A DNA stretch of 64,000 bases from Diplocarpon mali. Lineage: Eukaryota; Ascomycota; Leotiomycetes; Helotiales; Drepanopezizaceae. Where the stretch lies: NCBI GenBank assembly GCA_024741835.1, contig JAENRP010000136.1, positions 43,899-107,898 on the forward strand, written 5' to 3'. The translations under genes were made by a program, and so were the position numbers. This document shows positions 57,119-64,000 of the stretch, piece after piece (positions within the stretch are counted from its first letter, which is position 1; every line of letters begins with the position of its first letter). The notes below the pieces were generated by a model. That model was not told the origin of the DNA, ran no database searches, and saw only the letters and a list, made by a program, of their open reading frames with translations.

Positions 57119-57952
57119 CAAATTCTCCTTATCAATTATTCCTACTAGGAGTAGTAGCATTTTTAAGGTAATAGGGATAATAAACTCCTATTTCTCTATC
57201 TTATTATTAAAGTAATTTATAGTATACTTAATAAGATAAGTCATCTTTTCTTTTATAATAAGTAGACTATATTACAACTATTAAAGGCTAAGTATATCTA
57301 AAATAGTTTGGTCGGAAAGTGTAAAATTATTATACTATAAGGGTTCGTCTTTTATAGTTTAAATAGTAGAGTATATAATAGTACTTAAGAACCTAATAAA
57401 TTTTCTACCTCTAATGCTATTTTCTTATAGCTTTTTTATACTCTCTTAAATAGTGAAATGATTTAATACCTATATAGCCTTTACTACTAATTAGTATATC
57501 TTAAAGATTTTACTAAGCCCTTATAAGGCGTTATTAGCAGTAATATCAATTATAAAGTAGGTCTGGAAAAGTGTACTATAAGTGCCTCTTATAAACTGCA
57601 ACAATCTTTTCATATACTTATTTTTCTTATCTCGATTTTTCCAAAACAAATCTATTAAATTAGCATACCTTTAATATTATTATAGAAATTTTTCATAATC
57701 GATCCTTTTTATCTTAAGCTTATTTTTAAGAAAATCATCAAAGCCTAGAAATCCTTCTTTAACTGTAGAGATTCTATAGTTTAATACTTTAATAGATGAA
57801 TTTAAGAATACCTATTATTCTATCTTACCTAACGTTCTATAAGTAGTTATAATATCTTTTAATAATCTTAGAGCTTTACCGTCTTATAAAAAGCCACCCT
57901 TTAATATTAGTTTATTATTAGCAGTATTTAAGGGTTTGCTACCTAAAGCTAT

Positions 57953-58483
57953 AACTGATATATTCTTCTTAAGTATGGCTTTCTTACTTAAGCTTAATAG
58001 TACTATAATGAATTATTTAATAAGAGGGTAGTTCTAAACAAAGAGATGATTATTTAGGAAAGATTAATAATATAAGAGGCTTATATTAGAAAAGATTAAT
58101 AATAGAAAGACAATAGTGGTAGTATTAGTATTATAGGTCTAGTAGGATTATAGAAGAAGTAAAAAAAGGTAAAATCGTAGTGCGAGAAGAGGTTTATTTA
58201 TAGAGTTTAGAATCTCGCTAATATATAAAGGAAAAGTAGGTATAAAGAATCTAGAAGTAGAAACAAAAGTAGGGTATGACGCATATAAGGACCTATAATT
58301 AGTAAATGACAATTTATTAAAGGTAAGGACGATATTTTAAAGGTAAGCGTTAAAAAGCTATATATAAAGGGAATAATCAAAGAATGGATTATATAAAGAG
58401 TAAAGTAAATAAAGAATATATATAGAATAGAATAATAGATTAAAGATAAAGAGGTATAGGTATATAGAAAGTAGATAATCTTA
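57953..58483. other. A2 spacer between ORF3 and ORF2
   Basis: Colinear with 11088-11617. Purine-rich on the plus strand. No feature recognised. Confidence 0.5.
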
Positions 58484-58740
58484 AAAAATTCAATTCCTAA
58501 TTTGCAATTTCTTTAAATGGTTTTCAAAGGGGAGGTAAACTCGATTCTCTAAATCGTTTAACTCAATTATCAGTTTTATTATCACTTTAAAGTCTTCTTC
58601 TCTTATATTAGTTCTTACTTTTCGGCGATTTCTCAACTTTAAGGACCTCTTTTAAAGGATCTTCTATTAATACCCCTAGATTTAGTAACCGAGGTTCATC
58701 CGAACTAGCTCGTGGGCTTAAGCTAGCCGAGTCCAACCTT

Positions 58741-58763
58741 ACTTGCAGGCTAGGCTCGCGAGT
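58741..58763. repeat. Dispersed palindrome copy in A2 ORF2
   Basis: Arms ACTTGCAGGCT and GGCTCGCGAGT; counterpart of 10803. Confidence 0.85.
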
Positions 58764-59625
58764 CAATCTTGGCGTTTCTAAGCTTAAGGGTAAAAATAAG
58801 GGATTAGTTCCTAAATTAAGGTCTAATACTATACTAGCGTCTTAGTTCGTTTCTTTTCCGAACTTTCTTATAATAATACCTTTATTAATTAATATATCAA
58901 GCTCCTAAATAGCATTTACTTTATTATATTATCCTTAAAACTTAAGTCTATAAAGAAGCGACTTAGTATTTATAACGTTTATCTAAGTATTAATAAGGGT
59001 ATTAAAGAGTTTTTAATTATATTTTATAAAGTGGATTTTCAATTCGTCTTTATTAAAAAGGAATAACTCTTATACTTCGATTATAACTAAGGGATCTATC
59101 TAAGAGCGCTGACTAATAATAGCTTTAAAGAGGCTGCTACAGTTCTTAAGATAAAAAGCTACCTTAAAGGGTATAGTAGTTCTAATTGTATTAATCTATT
59201 AAAGTATTAAAGGTTGCTTTAAAGTAGAGATTGAAAAGATAAGATCAGAGATTCGAGTCTTATTTTCCAAGGTATTCTTATTGCAAATAGCTATATAATT
59301 ATTATAAAAGGCTATAAAACCATTAGTTTTATAAGGTTTATTTAAAAGCATTTTAAAAAGGTGCCTTTATTTTGATATTATTATAGTAAGGTTGCTATTA
59401 TTAGTAATAGGCCGTAAGATCTCTTTTTACTTCATTTTTACAATCATTTAAGCTAATTGAGATTTTAAACTAAGTGCTTAAGAAGTCTATCGACTTATCT
59501 TCTTCGCAAATAAAGTAAGTTTTACATTTGATTAAGAGCCGATCTACCTATTAAAGCTTCCTAAAGTAGGTCCTTATCCGATTAATAGAATCTGATAATC
59601 TAAGACTTACTTACTAGTAAAATTA

Positions 59626-59648
59626 ACTCGCAGGCCAGGACCGTAAGT
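59626..59648. repeat. Dispersed palindrome copy in A2 ORF2
   Basis: Arms ACTCGCAGGCC and GGACCGTAAGT; counterpart of 9918 and better preserved on its left arm. Confidence 0.82.
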
Positions 59649-61011
59649 AATAATTGGATTTTCTTTATTAATAGTACTTATATCTCTTTTTATTAAAATA
59701 ACCTAATTATAAAGACTAAGGCCAATCAATTAAGGAGGTTTAAGATAAGCGATAAGCTAATAGGCTCTTCTACTTTTCGCTATTATAGCTAAAAGGTAAA
59801 GTCTATAATACATTCGAAGGACTTATTAAGTAAGATTAAATATTATATTATAAAGAAAATAAGAAGGTATAAAGGTTGCATTATCTATAAAGTAAAAGTG
59901 ATAAAGATATATCTCTACTTTTTATCTTATAATAAAGAGGAATATACCTATAAAAGCACTATTATTAGTAGTAAGATTATCGGTTAGGAAGCGGTATCTA
60001 AAGGATTTAAGCATTATAATTGACCCTTCTTCTTCTATTTCCTTTTACTATTTATTACTTAATAATATCGAAAAGAAGGAATTGTTCTATTTAATTAGCT
60101 TTAATGCCTTTAAGACTTTAAGATCAGCCTTGAATTTTATAATACCTAAAGATGCCTCTATTATTAATAGGTTGGATTTGCATATCTTTAAAGAGATAAA
60201 GAATTAATTATTAAAGTAGATTAGAAAAAGATTAATATCTTCTATTGCGTAAAGAAGTTCGAAGTATTTAATAGTTTCGTTAATATCAAATCCTTTATAA
60301 TTAAGACTATAGTAAACTAAAAGAGAGCAAATATAAAGGTTGCAAAGTCTTCTCCCTTCGATTTCTATACTAGGAAGATACTATTAAAAGTGAGTTTTCA
60401 TTATAAAGGATACTTAAATATTATATTATTCTCTAAGCTTAAGGTTGAAAATAACCGATTAAAGCATATTACTATAATTACAAATGTCTTAATTAATAGA
60501 TTCCTCTTTGCGTTCTCTTTCTTATAAGATAAAATAGTCTCGCTTAATATCTAAGAGACTAGGTTCTTAGCTTTTATAATTATTAAAGAATTAAATAATA
60601 TCCGTAAGGGCGAATTCGTTTAAGGTAAGCTATTAAATCTATCTAATAGCTCTTTTAATTATCTTTAGAATAATAGGAATAAGGTCTTCCTTTGTATTAT
60701 CATTTATAAAGCAGTTATATATAAATATAAAGAAGTTAAGAACTAGCCTTTTTAAGTTGTTAGAAAAGGAGTCTAAATAGACGCGCAATCCTTTAGTTTT
60801 AAATTGCAAGTTAGCTAAAGTGGCTATTAAACGATCTATCCTTCTTTAAGGTTGCGCTAAAATAGGTTATTTAGCTAAAGGAGAGTCCTTTAAAGACTTT
60901 GAAAAGTCTAATAAGGCAGCGCTAAGGGTTTAAGCAGTCTATTTAGCTGCGGTCTCTAAGGTTATTTTAATAAAGGTTAAATTGGATCCTCTTTTAGAAT
61001 TCTTAGTTTTA

Positions 61012-61034
61012 ACTCTTAATCTAAGACCGTAAGT
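61012..61034. repeat. Dispersed palindrome copy in A2 ORF2
   Basis: Arms ACTCTTAATCT and AGACCGTAAGT; counterpart of 8532. Confidence 0.6.
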
Positions 61035-61530
61035 CAAATTATATAATTTACTACTTATTGTATCTTTAAGCTAAAGAGCAGATTTTAAAGTAGACTTAAT
61101 TATAAATAATCAATTCTCTTTTTTATTATTAAAGAAATTTCGTTTAAACTTTAGTATAAGAGTCTAGTTCTCTTTTAAAATAAGCAATCTATAAGCAAAA
61201 GCGCAAAGCCTTAGTATATTAATAATAATACTATTAGGTAAGGTAATATCTATAGCTTAGTTTGATCTTTTTATAGCTCTATTAACTACTATAAATACTA
61301 TATTAAAGAGGCCTATAAATCTGCGACCGCAAATTCAATTGCTTTAGAACTTTGCTACTCCTTTTTAAATAATAAAGAAATTGAGAATCTGAATAGCTTT
61401 AGTAATAGGAGTATTTTCTTTAAGGATTTTAAATACAACTCGCCTCTTATTGTTTAAGTCAATATTTATTAAGAAGTAAAAACGAAATAAGATTCCTCTC
61501 TTATTAGTAGTTGAATTATCTAATCATTAA

Positions 61531-62067
61531 TATGGAGACCTGAGATGGATAGGTCTTGTGACATATATCATATGATTGGCGTAGGACGGTAGGAGGATAA
61601 AAGGGCTATCTTTTGTATATAGAGACAGCGCGCGTCGCTATAAGTACTGAATATACCTTATACTTAGGACTTGTTCTTAATATCTTATCTAAGAGAGCCC
61701 GCTTATAATGCTTTCTCCTTTTGTTTTTAAGTCTTCCCTTAGACCTATTCTTATATTATCTCCCTTCTGTTTTATATTAGTGACTTACGTAGGGACTGAT
61801 TTCTTGAGATTTCCGTCTCTATACGACCTTATCGATCTCTTAGTTTATAGATAAGAGACCGGCCTTTTGAAAAACCCTTTCGAAATACTTATAGCATTTT
61901 ATTTAGCTTTAAAAATTATTAATATCTCTATCCTTAATCGCTTAGTTACTTAAAACTGTCGATTTTCGTTTAGCAACTATTAATAACCTTAGATTTTCCC
62001 TTTTCGGCTCTGCTTTGAAAACCCCTATTTTCTTCCTTAACTTTGAGATTTTCGGAATTTTCGGCTT
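61531..62067 (+). repeat. Element A3 LTR, interrupted by D3
   Basis: The most complete A-family LTR. It starts TATGGAGACCTG (TG to TA at the terminus), shares the first 245 bp with 15371-15615 and the rest with 1-386. The last ~14 bp lie beyond the D3 insertion. The lower RIP load shows the original CpA/TpG sites. Confidence 0.87.
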
Positions 62068-62262
62068 TATTAAGATAGGTGATACAGCTATCACTCTGAT
62101 GTATTATTATATGACCTTATTGCTTAGTCAGTAGGATATTGATACGTATATAGCTATAGGGAAGAAAGGGGTAACCTTCCTTCCTTAACTCTTACTAATA
62201 TATCGACTATCGACTTTTAAAAGCCTCCTTTACCTATTGCGCCGACTCACTTAAGCTTAATA
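62068..62262 (+). repeat. Element D3 5' LTR
   Basis: 195 bp, TATTAAGATAGG to CTTAATA, followed by GGTTATAAGCCC. It lies in the A3 LTR just after TTTTCGGCTT. Confidence 0.93.
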
Positions 62263-62663
62263 GGTTATAAGCCCTAGCTAGACCGATAATAGATTATTAA
62301 CTTCCTTTAAAAAGCACTTGCGCTGCAACTATTAGTAGGAAGTTGAACGAGACTTATAGTAAAAGGCGAGCAATTAGCGAATAAGAGGTATAATTCCCTA
62401 TTTAGCCAACCTATATTGCAAGAGGTATAATTCCTTGCTCTATAACCCTTTGGTACTACAAGAGGTGTGATTCTTTGCTTTATTATATTTTATAAGAGGT
62501 GTGATTCCCTATATTATAGTTTAAAAAAAACCCTTTTCGATAAGAGGACTTCCTCCCTATTTAATACTTCTATAACACCTGCTATTTAATCATTTTGACT
62601 TTTCGATAAGAGGAGTGCCCTTAACCATTTAATTTATTTGATTTTAATATAATTCTATTCGAA
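62263..62663 (+). other. Element D3 leader with hairpin repeats
   Basis: Primer-binding site followed by four hairpin repeats (62380-62520). The second copy keeps GCAAG ... CTTGC arms that are mutated in D, confirming the original stem. Confidence 0.6.
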
Positions 62664-63871
62664 ATGGCAATAGCTTCCAATTCCGATCGAAACACCAGAC
62701 CTAAAGACCTCTAACTCTTTCGAAAGAACTGGCAATAATAGTTCGACGATTTAAAGCTCTACTTTAAAAGCAAAGGCATTAAAATGGCGATTTAAAAGAC
62801 ACTTATTAAATACGCGAGAATAGCCTCTTATATTCCTTTTACTAATTCGTCTACTTCTACTTTAATAGCTAATATAACTGCTAAGGATTTGCCAAATATA
62901 TTAAATAAGCTTAGCTTAAGAGCTTTAGTAGATAATAACCGAGAATCCTAAAGGCAGATTTTAAATATAGAAAAGGAGAAGGAGTATAAGCTGGCCTTAA
63001 TTAAATATAAGCTTAAGATCAATAGAGGTTTAAGTAATAAAGATTAAGATTTTATTTAAGTTTATAATAACGCAAAGATAAGATAGGATACTTTAAAGGT
63101 AAAATACTCTTAAATAACTGCCTTTAATACCTAGCATTTACTATAGTAGATCACTTTATTTTAATATAAAAAAGATAAAGATAGTAAGGATATAGATATA
63201 AATATAGACTTTACTTAATCTATACTATATAAAGTAAAAAGGAGAGTAAGAGCCGCAGATCCTAGGATAGCTATAACTTTTAAGAAAACTTAGCTTTTTA
63301 ATTTCCTACTTAATAGCCTCCCTCTTAAGTTTGCTATTACAAAATAATCTCTTCTTATTTAACCTAACCTTAAGATCTATAAGAAGATCGACCTCCTTTA
63401 AACTATTAAGCAAGACCTCAAAGGATGCCTTAAATCGGCAAATATTGCATTATAGGGTAACGATAAGCCTAAGAAGAGGAAGGAGCGCAGGATAAGCCCT
63501 TAAGCTTATCGGGGATGCTACTTCTATAATAGTACTTATAATATTATTAATTATAAAGTTAAAAGGCAACTAATTAATATAGTCGCCAGCTTTAATATTA
63601 AAAAGCAATTAAAGCAAAAGTTAAAAAGCAAACTGCCCTTATCCTACTAAAGGCTGCAACTATTAAGGAAAGGCAAAGGAAAAGGAAAAGGCTATTTAGC
63701 TAAAACTTTAGTAAATACCTTTAATAATAATAGTAGGTCATTTGAACTTGAATCCACTTTTGATAATTCAAATGATAATTATAATAAAGATGCTTATATC
63801 TTAAAAGCCGATCTTTATAAGATCTTTGAATCCGACTAGTATAATAATATTAATTATATAGCATATATAAC
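62664..63871 (+). pseudogene. Element D3 gag and start of protease
   Basis: Retains the gag ATG (M-A-I-A-S-N-S-D-R-N-T) that is ACG in D. Gag continues with N-W-Q-x-x-F-D-D-L-K-L-Y-F-K-S-K-G, a knuckle near 63515 (G-C-Y-F-Y-N-S-T-Y-N-I) and the acidic linker with N-T-F-N-N-N-S-R. Protease is cut off at the right boundary. RIP-type stops throughout. Confidence 0.85.
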
Positions 63872-64000
63872 TTATTGAATATAGAATCATAGCTATACTA
63901 GCTAAGTAGGAATAGCTAAGGTAGAGTAGCTATACTAGCTAAGTTGGATTAGAAATCATAGCTATACTAAATTTAGCTATGAACTCTATATCCTAGCTAT
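63872..64000. repeat. Unknown repeat-bearing sequence interrupting D3
   Basis: Three near copies of AGCTATACTAGCTAAG or shorter forms in 129 bp. TATTGAATATAG at 63873 could be an LTR start, but no second copy is in the window. Confidence 0.4.

Larger units (their letters stand above)
54533..57952 (-). pseudogene. Element A2 ORF3 copy, RIP-degraded
   Basis: Minus-strand frame of 1140 codons, colinear with ORF3 of element A. The initiator is ATA at 57950-57952 in place of ATG, and the stop TAA is at 54533-54535. A net five-codon difference from A is partly in the Asn repeat. The four palindromes stay in phase. Two lightly hit stretches, 55601-55864 (minus, contains T-P-R-P-G-S-R-V) and its surroundings, show the original reading well. 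Having two independently mutated copies with the frame preserved is the best evidence that ORF3 was a real gene. Confidence 0.75.
53980..61530 (-). mobile_element. Element A2: inverted partial copy of element A
   Basis: Reverse complement is colinear with about 8040-15615: truncated 3' LTR, ORF3, spacer and most of ORF2. It ends at 61530, exactly where the A3 LTR begins, so gag-pol is not present in the window. The pair forms inverted arms of about 7.5 kb separated by about 38 kb. Confidence 0.9.
58484..61530 (-). pseudogene. Element A2 ORF2 copy, N-terminally truncated
   Basis: Minus-strand frame colinear with about 8040-11087 of element A. The first ~120 codons are missing because the A3 LTR lies at 61531. 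Near the C-terminal end this copy diverges from A (P-P-L-x-K-P-F-K-E-I against L-P-L-E-K-T-I), so the exact stop is uncertain. Three palindromes match those of A and keep the phase. No function is recognised. Confidence 0.7.
62068..63871 (+). mobile_element. Element D3: 5' end of a third D copy
   Basis: 195-bp LTR (62068-62262), primer-binding site, leader hairpins and gag up to the protease region, colinear with D 33434-35230. It ends at about 63871 where an unrelated sequence begins. Confidence 0.9.

Noticed and set aside
1..64000. Alternative genetic code with TAA/TAG read as Gln
   Set aside because: The stops coincide with Gln positions, but copies of the same element differ by C/T at these sites and TpA excess also affects non-coding LTRs, so mutation rather than recoding explains them.

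Overview
The window looks like a transposon-dense, AT-rich compartment of a filamentous ascomycete (Pezizomycotina). I see no host gene, tRNA or rRNA. It is a stack of nested LTR retrotransposons, and almost every reading frame is broken by TAA/TAG where CAA/CAG is expected. CpA and TpG are scarce and TpA is abundant on both strands, which is the footprint of repeat-induced point mutation (RIP). Protein domains remain readable if TAA/TAG are read as decayed Gln codons, so all coding entries are pseudogenes. The species cannot be named from this.

Layout. (1) 1-15615: element A, an unusually long Ty3/gypsy element (+). It has a 5' LTR cut by the window edge, a gag-pol, two further unrecognised ORFs of about 1130 codons each (ORF2 7686-11087, ORF3 11618-15022) and a truncated 3' LTR. 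(2) 15616-26835: element C, a Ty1/copia polyprotein (+), split by element B (16353-23859), an intact-ended Ty3/gypsy chromovirus on the minus strand with 307-bp LTRs and target duplication GGCCA. B carries an intron-bearing, GC-rich gene on its opposite strand. (3) 26836-28499: anonymous sequence with GC-rich, purine-biased simple repeats. (4) 28500-40042: element E, a Ty3/gypsy chromovirus (+), split by element D (33434-39398), a Ty1/copia element with 195-bp LTRs and duplication TACTC. (5) 40048-51827: element F2, Ty1/copia (-), split by its relative F1 (41970-50022, +) with 299-bp LTRs and duplication AAACT. (6) 51828-52725: the 3' end of a second D copy (D2). (7) 52726-53979: copia fragment G (-). 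(8) 53980-61530: A2, an inverted copy of the ORF2-ORF3-LTR part of A. (9) 61531-62067: an A-type LTR (A3), interrupted by a third D copy (D3, 62068-63871), itself interrupted by an unknown element at the right edge.

The most striking signal is a dispersed short palindrome: an 11-bp arm close to ACTCGCAGGCC, one centre base, then the arm GGCCTGCGAGT. I count 35 copies, or 24 distinct sites after removing copies duplicated with their element. They occur in families A, D, E and G and I saw none in B, C or F. Inside ORFs it nearly always sits in one codon phase, so that the 24-nt unit reads as an octapeptide close to T-P-R-P-G-L-R-V. It lies in linkers between domains and stands as a short array between protease and integrase of D. 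It resembles in behaviour the Rickettsia palindromic elements that insert in frame into genes. Together with the two extra ORFs of element A it is the best candidate here for an undescribed system.
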